Source of the DNA: Streptomyces mangrovi
Lineage (GTDB): Bacteria > Actinomycetota > Actinomycetes > Streptomycetales > Streptomycetaceae
Assembly: GCF_900114215.1 (NCBI RefSeq)
Contig: NZ_FOSG01000001.1
Coordinates: forward strand, 124,001 to 188,000
Direction of reading: 5' to 3'
DNA: 64,000 nt
Shown: positions 55,957-63,892 of the stretch, piece after piece
Position numbering within the stretch: the first letter of the stretch is position 1
Layout: each line of letters opens with the position of its first letter
Notes under the pieces: generated by a model
Told to the model about the DNA's origin: nothing
The model's input: only the letters and a program-made list of their open reading frames with translations
Database searches by the model: none
Program-made: the position numbers and the translations under genes

Positions 55957-56436
55957 ATGCGCATCACGCCCGTCGCCTACGACCACCCCGACGCCGCGAA
56001 GCTCACCGATCTGGTGCAGCTGGAGTACGCCGAGCGCTACGGCGGCGAGGGCGACGTCACACCGCTGGACCCCGGGATGTTCTCGCCGCCCGGCGGCCTG
56101 TTCCTGATCGCGTACGACGAGCGGGACCGGCCCGTGGCCACCGGCGGCTGGCGGGCGATGGACGAGAACGGGGAGAACTACCGCGACGGCGACGCCGAGC
56201 TCAAGCGGATGTTCGTGATCCGCGAGGCGCGGCGCCAGGGGCTGTCCCGCCGCATCCTGGCCCTGCTGGAGGAGGACGCGCGGGAGGCGGGGCGGCTGCG
56301 GATGGTGCTGGAGACCGGCACCAAGCAGCCGGAGGCGATGGCGCTGTACGAGTCGAGCGGCTACACGCTCACCGAGAAGTTCGGGGTCTACCGCCACGAG
56401 CCCGACAGCCGCTGCTACGCCAAGCCCCTGCGCTGA
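55957..56436 (+). CDS. GNAT-family N-acetyltransferase
   Basis: The protein is 159 aa with acetyl-CoA motif A as ELKRMFVIREARRQGLSRRIL (split near residues 85-105) and motif B as ALYESSGYTLTEKFG. Substrate unknown. Only seven bases separate a TACGAT -10-like hexamer from the ATG and no ribosome-binding site is seen, so the transcript may be leaderless. Divergent from xth. Confidence 0.88.
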   Translation: MRITPVAYDHPDAAKLTDLVQLEYAERYGGEGDVTPLDPGMFSPPGGLFLIAYDERDRPVATGGWRAMDENGENYRDGDAELKRMFVIREARRQGLSRRILALLEEDAREAGRLRMVLETGTKQPEAMALYESSGYTLTEKFGVYRHEPDSRCYAKPLR

Positions 56437-56487
56437 GCCTCCGCGCCGAGGCTCGGCGCCAGGGCTCCGCGAGGGACCGGCTGCTCC

Positions 56488-56518
56488 TTGACCTCAAGCC
56501 CGCTTGAGGTCATACGTT
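56488..56518 (+). promoter_or_regulatory. SoxR-type promoter upstream of the NAT gene
   Basis: TTGACC (56488-56493) and TACGTT (56513-56518) are 19 bp apart, the long spacer diagnostic of MerR-family activated promoters. Between them lies a perfect dyad with 11-bp arms (56489-56499 and 56502-56512) around a CC centre. Its core CCTCAAG-N4-CTTGAGG equals the SoxR consensus. It lies 64 bp before the NAT start codon. Confidence 0.75.
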
Positions 56519-56581
56519 CGTTCGTGCAGGCCGGCGCCCGCCGACCCGCGCGGACGTACACGACGGGGAGGACGTACGGCT

Positions 56582-57535
56582 ATGACGGACGCCGAGAGCA
56601 CGGACGCGGAGAACACCGGCGAGGACGGCTCGGACCGGCGCTGGAACGGCGCGGAGCTGGATCTGGACGCCTATCTGGCCCGGATCGGCCACACCGGGGA
56701 CCGCTCCCCCACCGAGGCGACCCTGCGCGCCCTGCACCGCGCGCACGTGCTGGGCATCCCCTTCGAGAACCTGGAGATCGTCCTGGGCCGGCCGGTCCCG
56801 CTCGGCCTGCCCGCCCTCCAGGACAAGATCGTGCGCCGGGCGCGCGGCGGCTACTGCTTCGAGCACGCCCGGCTCTTCGCCGCCGCCCTGGAGCGGCTGG
56901 GCTTCGGCGTCGGCGGCCTCACTTCCCGGGTGGGCATGGGCTCGGGCCGCGTACGCCCCGCCACGCACGCCCTCCTGCGCGTGGAGACGGCCGGGACGGC
57001 GGACACCGGACGGGTGTGGATCTGCGACGTCGGCTTCGGAGGCAGTCCGCTGGAGCCGGTCGAGCTGGCCGACGGCGCGCGGACCTCCGGCAGCGGATGG
57101 GAGTTCCGGCTGGAGCGCACCGTCACCCCCCTGGGCGCGACCGCAAAGGCCCGGGAGTGGGTGCTGCACGAGCGGCGCGGGGCCGGGGATGACTGGTGCG
57201 ACCTGCACACCTTCACCCTGGACCCGCGGTACGCGATCGACTGGGAGGTGGGCAGCCACTACGTCTCCACCCATCCCCGCTCGCCGTTCGTCCGGCGCCC
57301 GATCGTCCAGCGCACCGGCCCGGACGTCCGCCAGGCGCTGTACGGCACGAGCTGGGTGACCACCGCCCGCGCGGACGGCTCGCGCCGGGTGCGGGAGCTG
57401 AGGCCGCGCGAGGTGCCCGAGGTCCTGCGGGACGTCTTCGGCATCGGGCTGGACGCGGCCGACGCCGAGGCGCTCGCCGGCGCCGTGGAACGCCTTCCCG
57501 CCGACGGCGGTCCGATCGGCGTACCGGCCGGCTGA
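56582..57535 (+). CDS. nat: Arylamine N-acetyltransferase
   Basis: NAT moves acetyl from acetyl-CoA to arylamines, hydrazines or, in secondary metabolism, amide-forming chain ends. The catalytic triad is present: Cys in RARGGYCFEH, His in PATHALL and Asp in CDVGFGG. The protein is 317 aa, longer than the usual ~280 through an acidic N-terminal leader (MTDAESTDAENTGEDG). Its ATG at 56582 follows GGGGAGGA. It is preceded by a SoxR-type promoter, suggesting induction by redox-cycling compounds, which NAT could then detoxify. No biosynthetic genes are adjacent. Confidence 0.93.
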   Translation: MTDAESTDAENTGEDGSDRRWNGAELDLDAYLARIGHTGDRSPTEATLRALHRAHVLGIPFENLEIVLGRPVPLGLPALQDKIVRRARGGYCFEHARLFAAALERLGFGVGGLTSRVGMGSGRVRPATHALLRVETAGTADTGRVWICDVGFGGSPLEPVELADGARTSGSGWEFRLERTVTPLGATAKAREWVLHERRGAGDDWCDLHTFTLDPRYAIDWEVGSHYVSTHPRSPFVRRPIVQRTGPDVRQALYGTSWVTTARADGSRRVRELRPREVPEVLRDVFGIGLDAADAEALAGAVERLPADGGPIGVPAG

Positions 57536-57544
57536 GGGCATGCG

Positions 57545-57586
57545 CACGGGGGTGCGCCCGCCGGTTCCGGCGGGCGCACCCCCGTG
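57545..57586. terminator. Bidirectional hairpin between NAT and the LASTG protein gene
   Basis: A perfect 20-bp stem (57545-57564 with 57567-57586) with a 2-nt TT loop lies between the two convergent genes. Confidence 0.88.
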
Positions 57587-57606
57587 TGTTGCGGGAGCGC
57601 GGTCGG

Positions 57607-59358
57607 TCAGGCCGCCGCGCCGCCCGTACCGTCCGCGCCGGCGCCCGCCGCGCGGCGGCGGCGCACGATCACCACGGCCGCGCCGCCCGCGGCCAGCAGG
57701 AGCAGGGCGAGTCCGCCCGCCGTCAGCGCGGTCGTGCCGGTGGAGGCCAGGCTGCCGTCCGCGCTCTCGCCGCCGGAGGTGCCGTCGGAGGTCCCGGCGG
57801 AGCCGGTGGAGCCGCCGTCGCCGTCGCCCTTGCCGCCGTCCTCACCGCCGTTCCTGCCGTCACCGTCGCCGCCGCCCTTGCCTTCGGAGCCGGAGCCGGA
57901 GCCGCCCGTGCCGCCGGTGGAGTCGCCGTCGCCGGGGGTCTCCTCGTCGCCGGTGCCGTTGAGCACGATCCAGCCGTCGTCGTTGGCGGGGTTCCCCTCC
58001 CAGGGGTTGTCCCACTTGGGCATGTGGATCCGGCCCCTGGCGCCCTCGACGACCTCGTCGATCCGCAGCTCGAAGGCGAAGTCCTCCCGGCTGTCCTCCA
58101 GCATCGGGGTGTCGGCCCAGCACAGGTAGCTGTCGGGCTGCTCCACGCCCTCGATGTTGTGCGGGCCGCAGGCCCTGGGCGCCTTGGCCACCGTCGCGCC
58201 CTCGGGGATGTCCACGGTGAAGCCGATGGGCTCGCCGCCCGCGCGCAGCGACCCGATCCAGCCCGGGCCGCGGTTGTGCATGGCGACGTCCACCGCCACC
58301 GTCTCGCCCTTCTTCCCGTCCGCCCGGTCGCCGGTGAGGTCCAGGTCGTAGGTGTTCTTCCTCGGGAAGTCGAGCTCGGCGTACCGGGCGTAGTCGCCGC
58401 CGCCCTCCGCCTGCCTGATCGTCAGCTCGGCGCCCTCGCCCTGGCGGTAGTCACCGTCCGCGCGCAGCCGGTCCGCCTCCTCGGGGGAGAGGGCGGTGAA
58501 GCTGTAGGAGAAGATGTCGTGGAGCGCGAAGTCGGCGGTCCTCACCTTCACCGGCTCGCCGACCTCGTAGGAGGCGCCCTTCTCGAAGGTGCCCTCGAAG
58601 GCGCACAGGGCGACGTGCCGCATCCGGATCAGGTTGTCCTCGTTCTCCACGGCGTACGCGCAGTTGCCGTACTCCTCGGGGAAGGACAGTCCGCGCGAGC
58701 CCGTGAACCGCAGGACGGCCCCGTCGGCGGCCATGCCGCCTGTGTTGCGGAAGCCCAGCGGGGCCTCGAAGGTGTCGCCGGCGGCGAAGCCCTCGGGCTC
58801 GGTGAGCGTGCGCATGCGGAACTCGGGGCCGCCGACGAGGACGTCGATGCTGTGCTCGGTGAACTCCAGTCCCTCGCCCTCGCCGGTGACGGTGATGGTG
58901 CCGGTGTCCCCGGCCTCGCTCTCCGCGCCGGGCGCGAGGCCGATCCACCAGCTCGGGTTGTGGTCCCCGCCCGCGTAGACCGTGTACTGGGAGCAGACGG
59001 CCACCAGTCCGTCGGCTTCGCAGGGCAGCTTCACGTCCGCGACGCCCTCCAGGCCGGTCGCGTCGATGGTGACGGTGTACTCCCCCTGGTGGATGGGGGG
59101 AATGACGCCCTCGTGGTCGGGATCGACCTCGCCGGGTGCCTTGAGCCCCACCTCGATCTGTGCCTCGCCCTCGGCGGGCTTCCCCGCCTGGAGCGACAGG
59201 TCGAACGAGTCGGGCCCGGTGAAGGCCACCGGGATCGGCGCGGCGCCTCCGGGCTCCTCCGCGTTGGCCGTGCCGACGGTGCCGGCGGCCAGCATTCCGG
59301 CGACGGTCAGGCCGCCGACGGCCCGCTGCCACAGTCTGTGCCTCGAGTGGCGTCGCAC
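57607..59358 (-). CDS. Large sortase-anchored surface protein (LASTG motif)
   Basis: The protein is about 583 aa: a signal peptide (AVGGLTVAGMLAAGTVG, cleavage after ANA), then ~470 residues of beta-rich, Ig-like repeats with several Cys pairs (KLPCEADGLVAVC, NCAYAV with ALCAFEG, RACG with YLCWAD). A Gly/Ser/Asp stalk (about 450-535) follows, then LASTG (about 538-542), a hydrophobic helix and an Arg-rich tail. Sortase should link it to the wall. The GTG at 59358 is chosen because GAGGAG lies nine bases upstream; an ATG three codons earlier is directly attached to that sequence. Function of the outer domain is not recognised. Confidence 0.85.
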   Translation of the reverse strand: MRRHSRHRLWQRAVGGLTVAGMLAAGTVGTANAEEPGGAAPIPVAFTGPDSFDLSLQAGKPAEGEAQIEVGLKAPGEVDPDHEGVIPPIHQGEYTVTIDATGLEGVADVKLPCEADGLVAVCSQYTVYAGGDHNPSWWIGLAPGAESEAGDTGTITVTGEGEGLEFTEHSIDVLVGGPEFRMRTLTEPEGFAAGDTFEAPLGFRNTGGMAADGAVLRFTGSRGLSFPEEYGNCAYAVENEDNLIRMRHVALCAFEGTFEKGASYEVGEPVKVRTADFALHDIFSYSFTALSPEEADRLRADGDYRQGEGAELTIRQAEGGGDYARYAELDFPRKNTYDLDLTGDRADGKKGETVAVDVAMHNRGPGWIGSLRAGGEPIGFTVDIPEGATVAKAPRACGPHNIEGVEQPDSYLCWADTPMLEDSREDFAFELRIDEVVEGARGRIHMPKWDNPWEGNPANDDGWIVLNGTGDEETPGDGDSTGGTGGSGSGSEGKGGGDGDGRNGGEDGGKGDGDGGSTGSAGTSDGTSGGESADGSLASTGTTALTAGGLALLLLAAGGAAVVIVRRRRAAGAGADGTGGAAA

Positions 59359-59484
59359 TCTTCGCATCTCCTCGGTGGTCGGAACTGTCCGGGCGCGCAC
59401 GGCGCGTACGCGATGCGCACGCTTCGCTCTCCGCGCCCGGGTTCCCCGACCTCCGGGCCCCCGGCGGGGTTGCCCACGCCGAGG

Positions 59485-59721
59485 TCACGTCCCGGTCTCG
59501 TTTCGGTTACCCGCGGTACACCCCGTCGCCGGTGTTCGCGGCGGACCGGTGCCGTCGGCGGGGGCGGCGCGGCGGGCGGTGTCCGCCAGTTCCCGCGGGG
59601 CCGCCAGCTCCTCGCGGCAGGCGGCGCAGTGCTCCAGATGCCGCTCGGCGGCACGGGTCTCCTGTTCGGAGGCCTCTTCGAAGGCGAGCGCGGCCGACAG
59701 GGTGGGGTCACAGCGGTCCAC
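59485..59721 (-). CDS. Small zinc-binding anti-sigma-like protein (ZAS/zf-HC2)
   Basis: The protein is 78 aa. Cys4, His28, Cys32 and Cys35 fit the ZAS zinc-binding pattern C-x23-H-x3-C-x2-C, with AERHLEHCAACREELAA as the core. There is no membrane helix, so it resembles a soluble RsrA-type or truncated anti-sigma factor. GAGGAGGA precedes the GTG at 59721. The C-terminal third is unstructured and contains one extra Cys (TGCTAG). It lies between the sortase and the LASTG gene on the same strand. Its sigma partner is unknown; the defective ECF sigma gene 2.4 kb upstream is the nearest candidate. Confidence 0.75.
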   Translation of the reverse strand: MDRCDPTLSAALAFEEASEQETRAAERHLEHCAACREELAAPRELADTARRAAPADGTGPPRTPATGCTAGNRNETGT

Positions 59722-59815
59722 GCCGTCCTCCTCCTCGCCGTGCCGCCGTGCCGCCGTGGCGGCCTGTCGCCGGACCGTACCGTGCCGGCGGCCCGGCCCC
59801 GGTCGCCCCCGAGCC

Positions 59816-60484
59816 TCACCCCCCGGCGGGGACGGCGTACACCAGCAGGTTCTTCTGGTAACCGCCGCTCTCCCGGTCGTACGGGGGCGCACAGGTGACC
59901 AGGGTCAGCACCGGCCGTCCGTCGCGCCGGAACACCTCGTCGGGGAGGCTGTCCTGGTCGACCACCTCACGGGCCGTCACCTCGTACCGCAGCGGCGGGG
60001 CGCCCTGGCGCTCGACGGTGATGTCGTCGCCCTCGCGGACGCCGTACAGCTTGGCGAAGGCGCCCAGGTCGCCGGTGCGGTCGTCGACATGGCCGACGAC
60101 GACGGCGGAGCCGGCGGGCGCACCCGGCGCGGGGCCGTAGCGGTACCAGCCGGCCTGCCCGGCGTCCTCGGGGATCTCCACCGTGCCGTCGTCCTCGACC
60201 CCGACGTCCTGGACGCGGGCGTCCAGGGAGAGCCGGGGGATGCTCAGGGCCACCGGCTCGGGGGCGGACGCGCCGCCCCCGTCGTCCGCCTCGCTGTCGT
60301 GGACCTCGAACGGCGCCCCGGCCGCGGGCTCCTGGGCCCGCGGCCGGTCGCCGAAGTCCTGCGGCACCACGGCTCCGGACGGCCGCAGCGACCAGGCCAG
60401 CAGCGCCGCCAGGACGACGGCGACCACCGCGGCGGCCGTCACGGCCGCCGCGGAGGGCCGCCCACCCCCGATGAGGGCACGCAT
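59816..60484 (-). CDS. Class F sortase
   Basis: The protein is 222 aa with a single N-terminal membrane helix (VTAAAVVAVVLAALLAWSLRP). The catalytic triad is His in VVVGHVDDRTG (about residue 132), Cys in LTLVTCAPP (about 197) and Arg in DRESGGYQKNLLVYA. Class F sortases are the actinobacterial group with unclear roles. The ATG lies 5 bp after the DUF4397 gene stop, so the two are one operon. Neither it nor its neighbours encode pilin-like proteins. Whether it processes the downstream LASTG protein or another substrate is unknown. Confidence 0.88.
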   Translation of the reverse strand: MRALIGGGRPSAAAVTAAAVVAVVLAALLAWSLRPSGAVVPQDFGDRPRAQEPAAGAPFEVHDSEADDGGGASAPEPVALSIPRLSLDARVQDVGVEDDGTVEIPEDAGQAGWYRYGPAPGAPAGSAVVVGHVDDRTGDLGAFAKLYGVREGDDITVERQGAPPLRYEVTAREVVDQDSLPDEVFRRDGRPVLTLVTCAPPYDRESGGYQKNLLVYAVPAGG

Positions 60485-60489
60485 GGCCG

Positions 60490-61329
60490 TCAGTTGTCCC
60501 TGGCGTAGCGGCGGCGGGCGGCCAGCAGACCGGCGACCGCGACGGCGCCCGCGGTGCCCCAGGTCAGCCAGGCGGTGGCGGACTCGTTGTCCGCGGCCAT
60601 CGCACCGCTCTCACCGGCGTCCACGCCGCCCGGCGCGGAGGCCATGCCGCTGATCGTCTGCGTCTTCAGCGCGAGGTTCTCGTCCTCGGCGCTGCCCCAG
60701 GCGTAGACGACGGTGTTGGCGCCCTCACCGAGTTCCAGGTCGGCGGGGCCTATGGCCACGGTATCGGTCCCGGCGAGGACCACGTCGGCGCTCACCGTAC
60801 CGGCGGGCACCTCCAGCGACTCCTCGTTGGGGTTGGTCAGGCCCTCGATGACCGGTTCCCCGCCGGCGCGGACGTCCACGGCCGGAGCGGCGGCCACATG
60901 GCGGACGGTCAGCCGGGACTGCCCGGCGGGGACGTCGGAGGTGTCGTTGACGAAGGTGGTGAGCATGGGGTCGCCCTCCGCGCTCAGGTGTGCGGCGAGC
61001 GTGGCGTTCGCGCCGGCCGGGACCTCGACGCTCTCCTGGATGGCGGGGTCGCCGTCGGGGCCCTCGCCGTCCGCGAAGATCTCGATGTCGTAGGTGCCCG
61101 GGTCCAGGGACTGCGGCTCGGTCAGGGTGCCGGGCTCGAAGTCGGGGAGCAGCTCGTTGCCGTTGGCGTAGACGTCGACGGTGAGGCCGGGGACGCCGTG
61201 GAAGACCGAGACCGATGCCTTCTCGCCCTGCGTGTGGTTGTCCGCGGAGGCGGGGACGGCCACGGCCAGGGACAGTGCGCACGCACCGGCGGTGACGGAG
61301 GCGATCTTCCTGCTGCGCGAGTTCATCAT
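60490..61329 (-). CDS. DUF4397 secreted protein with C-terminal membrane anchor
   Basis: The protein is 279 aa with a signal peptide ending near PASA (residue 30). Two DUF4397-like halves follow: VSVFHGVPGLTVDVYANG and TVRHVAAAPAVDVRAGG are the repeated starting strands, each followed by an SLDPGTY / SLEVPAGT strand. A C-terminal hydrophobic helix (WGTAGAVAVAGLLAA) and RRRYARDN give a sortase-like tail, but no LPXTG-type motif precedes it (GAMAADNESATAW instead). Such proteins are typically encoded beside class F sortases in Streptomyces. AAGGG precedes the first of two ATG codons. Confidence 0.85.
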   Translation of the reverse strand: MMNSRSRKIASVTAGACALSLAVAVPASADNHTQGEKASVSVFHGVPGLTVDVYANGNELLPDFEPGTLTEPQSLDPGTYDIEIFADGEGPDGDPAIQESVEVPAGANATLAAHLSAEGDPMLTTFVNDTSDVPAGQSRLTVRHVAAAPAVDVRAGGEPVIEGLTNPNEESLEVPAGTVSADVVLAGTDTVAIGPADLELGEGANTVVYAWGSAEDENLALKTQTISGMASAPGGVDAGESGAMAADNESATAWLTWGTAGAVAVAGLLAARRRYARDN

Positions 61330-61475
61330 CGGGATTTCCCTTCGTGGGAGCCCCGCTCGGACGCGGGACTTCACCCTCTCTTCCGGACTGCCGGCCCTTT
61401 CGGATGCACTTCGCGACGGATTCCACGGATTGACGGTCCGTCGCCTGTTGTGGGGGTTGGTCGGTCGGCGTGCCA

Positions 61476-62114
61476 CTACGCCCTTCCTCGGGCGCTTTCA
61501 CGGGCGCTTTCACGGTGATTGTCACGGTTCAGAGCGGGCCGGTCCGGGCCGGTTCCCCGCATTCCCCCTGCTCCGAGGGCCTCGGGGGTGCGGCCCGGTG
61601 CGCCGATCCCCGCTGCCGCCAGGCGGCGCCTGCGCTCCTCCTCGGCGGCAGCCTGCTCAGGGTGGCGCCTGAGCCAGTATGGGTTGTCGTGCGACAGTCC
61701 GCCACTTATCCGCCCATACATCCCGAATGTGCCGATGACCAGGCCCATCAGGAAGCTGAAGATGACGTTGGGCATGCGGAACGCCAGGATGTTGGCGGAC
61801 GTCTCCAGCAGGGCCAGGTTGACGAAGCCGCTGAGGATGAACAGCACGCCGACCGTCATGTTGAGCGTGGAGGCGAAGTTGCCGCCGATGACCGCTCCGG
61901 CGATCAGGAGCGTTCCGACGGTCACCGAGATCAGGCTCAGCAGGCCGTTGCTGGACAGCCCGGCTATCTCGGAACCGGTGGTGTCGAAGAAGTCGAGCCG
62001 GTTGGCGAATCCGAGGATCCCGAAGACCAGCAGGATGACGCCGCTGACGGCGGCTCCGTAGCGGTAGACACGGGCCAGCCGGTGGTCCATGGGCAGTTCG
62101 TCCCGGATGTTCAT
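61476..62114 (-). CDS. DUF4383-family membrane protein
   Basis: The protein is 212 aa with four hydrophobic helices (YGAAVSGVILLVFGILGF, LISVTVGTLLIAGAVIG, MTVGVLFILSGFVNLALL, VIFSFLMGLVIGTFGMYG) typical of DUF4383. An Arg/Glu-rich cytoplasmic tail of ~55 residues follows. GAGGAGA lies just before the ATG. It follows the defective sigma gene by 22 bp, in the place where an anti-sigma gene would often be, but it has no anti-sigma motif. Function unknown. Confidence 0.85.
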   Translation of the reverse strand: MNIRDELPMDHRLARVYRYGAAVSGVILLVFGILGFANRLDFFDTTGSEIAGLSSNGLLSLISVTVGTLLIAGAVIGGNFASTLNMTVGVLFILSGFVNLALLETSANILAFRMPNVIFSFLMGLVIGTFGMYGRISGGLSHDNPYWLRRHPEQAAAEEERRRRLAAAGIGAPGRTPEALGAGGMRGTGPDRPALNRDNHRESARESARGRA

Positions 62115-62136
62115 GGTTGCCGTCTCCTCACGGGAG

Positions 62137-62661
62137 TCAACGGAGGGTCACAGGGGGTACCGGACGGCGCGTGGGCGGCCCGGCCGGCGCGTGGGCGACC
62201 AGGAGGCGGTCCGGGACCTCGTCCGGATGGGGTCCGGCCACGGCGGGTGGGAACGTGGAGCCCGCCGCGGCCGGCTCGCGGCGCCGGGCGCGGGCGGTCG
62301 GCGCGTCGGCCGCCACCTTGCGGGTGATGCCGACGAGCCGGCCGGGCAGTGTGCCGCGCTCGGGCCGGTAGGTGTCCCGGCCGCGCCAGGCGGCCGGGAA
62401 GGCCTGCTGGATGACGTCCTCCGCGTCCTGGCGGTCGCCCAGGACGCGGGCGGACAGGACGCGGGCGGACAGGGTGTGGACGAGCGTGCCCCGGCGTTCG
62501 AGGAGTTCGGCCAGGGCCCATTCCTCGCCGCCCGCCAGGGCATTGGCCAGATCTTCCTCGGAGGCGGCCGCGCCTTGGGGGGCCGGCCGGCGCGGCCGCG
62601 TGAGCGTGTCCGGGCGGAGGGTCGTACGAGGGGCCGCCACCTGGACCGTCGCGAGCGTCAT
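62137..62661 (-). pseudogene. ECF sigma factor gene lacking region 4 (degenerate or truncated)
   Basis: The frame codes for 174 aa. Region 2 is easily recognised: ELLERRGTLVHTLSARVL, GDRQDAEDVIQQAF (the -10 recognition helix) and RGRDTYRPERGTLPGRLVGI. After PDEVPDRLLVAHA, where region 4 of related sigmas begins, the sequence turns into Pro/Arg-rich residues and stops. The remaining 40 bp before the next gene cannot hold region 4, so it is lost rather than frame-shifted. A 15-bp tandem duplication also repeats SARVL within region 2. A good ribosome-binding site (GGGAGGAG) persists. It cannot recognise a -35 box in the normal way. Confidence 0.75.
62441..62470 (-). repeat. 15-bp perfect tandem duplication inside the sigma gene
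   Basis: AGGACGCGGGCGGAC is repeated exactly at 62441-62455 and 62456-62470, adding five residues to region 2 of the sigma factor. Confidence 0.9.
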
Positions 62662-62769
62662 GGCTTCGCTCCTCCCACCGGGCGCGGGGTGCGCTTCGGT
62701 GGTTCCACGGTGGAGCGCATGACGATTGACGGCAAGTTGCATCGTTTCTGCGTCGACTACCCTGGACGC

Positions 62770-63858
62770 ATGGCGGATGCTCCGGAAACCGATGACCGCC
62801 TGCCCGGGCAGGCAGTGCCCGGGCAGGCGGGACTCAGCACCGGCGCCGTCGCCCGGCGGCTGGGCGTCGCGCCCACCACCCTGCGCTCGTGGGACCGGCG
62901 GTACGGGCTGGGGCCGAGCGTCCGGGAGGGCGGCAGGCACCGGCGGTGGTCGCCGGGGGACATCGCGGTGCTGGAGGCCATGTGCCGTCTGACCGCCTCC
63001 GGCGTGCCCCCGGCGGAGGCCGCCCGCCAGGCGCGCGCCGCCGTCTCCCCCGGCCCGGCGGCCCCCGCGCCCGCGCGGCCCGCACACCCCACGGAGTCCG
63101 CATCACCCGCGGAGCCCGCCGAACCACCCTCCGTACCGGCCCGCGCGGGCGGCGGCAACACCCTGCCCGTGGGCGGCAGCGTGAGCCGGGAGTGCCGGGG
63201 GCTGGCCCGCGCGGCCGTACGCCTGGACGCCCCCGCCCTCGACGACCTGCTGGACCGGGCGATCGCCGCGCACGGCGTGGCCGGCGCCTGGGAGGAGGTG
63301 ATCATGCCCACCCTGCGGGCGGCGGGCCGCAAGTGGGTCACCTCCGGCGAGCGCTACGTGGAGGTGGAGCACCTGCTGTCCTGGCACGTCTCCTCGGCCC
63401 TGCGCCGTGTGACGGTCCGGCCGCGCCCCGCCTCCCGCGCACCCTCCGGACCATCCGCGCCCTCCGCCCCGGTGCTGCTGGCCTGCGCGCCCGACGAGAC
63501 CCATACCCTCCCGCTGGAGGTCCTGGCCGCCGCACTGGCCGAACACGGCGCCGGCATCCGGATGTTCGGCGCCTCCGTCCCGGCCGGGGCGATGGAGGAG
63601 GCGGTGCGGCGCACCGGGCCGTCCGCCGTCGTCCTGTGGTCCCAGACCCGCCGTACCGCCGATCCCGTCCTGGTCCGCCGGGTGCGCGCCACCGCCTGGG
63701 GCGTGCGCGGCGCCCGCGTGCGCCCCGCCGTACTGGTCGCCGGGCCGGGCTGGCGGGGGCTGCGCCTGCCGGGCATCGCCCGCCCCCGCGGCCTGCGCGA
63801 CGCGCTCGACATGCTGACCGCCCCGCCGGAACCCCGGCCGCCGGACCGCCCGGCCTGA
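62770..63858 (+). CDS. MerR-family regulator with cobalamin-binding-like domain (CarH/LitR type)
   Basis: The protein is 362 aa. The MerR DNA-binding domain is LSTGAVARRLGVAPTTLRSW, then RRYGLGPSVREGGRHRRWS (about residues 20-85). After a Pro/Ala linker comes a helical bundle with KWVTSGERYVEVEH, close to the W-x9-E-H sequence around the adenosyl group in CarH, though here one residue longer. The Rossmann-like B12 domain starts APVLLACAPDETHTLP; its His fits the lower axial ligand of the D/E-x-H-x-x-G motif, with the Gly replaced by Pro. It could therefore be a light- or B12-responsive repressor. The ATG at 62770 was taken; one at 62719 is possible. Divergent from the broken sigma gene. Confidence 0.82.
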   Translation: MADAPETDDRLPGQAVPGQAGLSTGAVARRLGVAPTTLRSWDRRYGLGPSVREGGRHRRWSPGDIAVLEAMCRLTASGVPPAEAARQARAAVSPGPAAPAPARPAHPTESASPAEPAEPPSVPARAGGGNTLPVGGSVSRECRGLARAAVRLDAPALDDLLDRAIAAHGVAGAWEEVIMPTLRAAGRKWVTSGERYVEVEHLLSWHVSSALRRVTVRPRPASRAPSGPSAPSAPVLLACAPDETHTLPLEVLAAALAEHGAGIRMFGASVPAGAMEEAVRRTGPSAVVLWSQTRRTADPVLVRRVRATAWGVRGARVRPAVLVAGPGWRGLRLPGIARPRGLRDALDMLTAPPEPRPPDRPA

Positions 63859-63892
63859 CATGCTCGGGGACCCGACTCCCGAAGGGATCACC

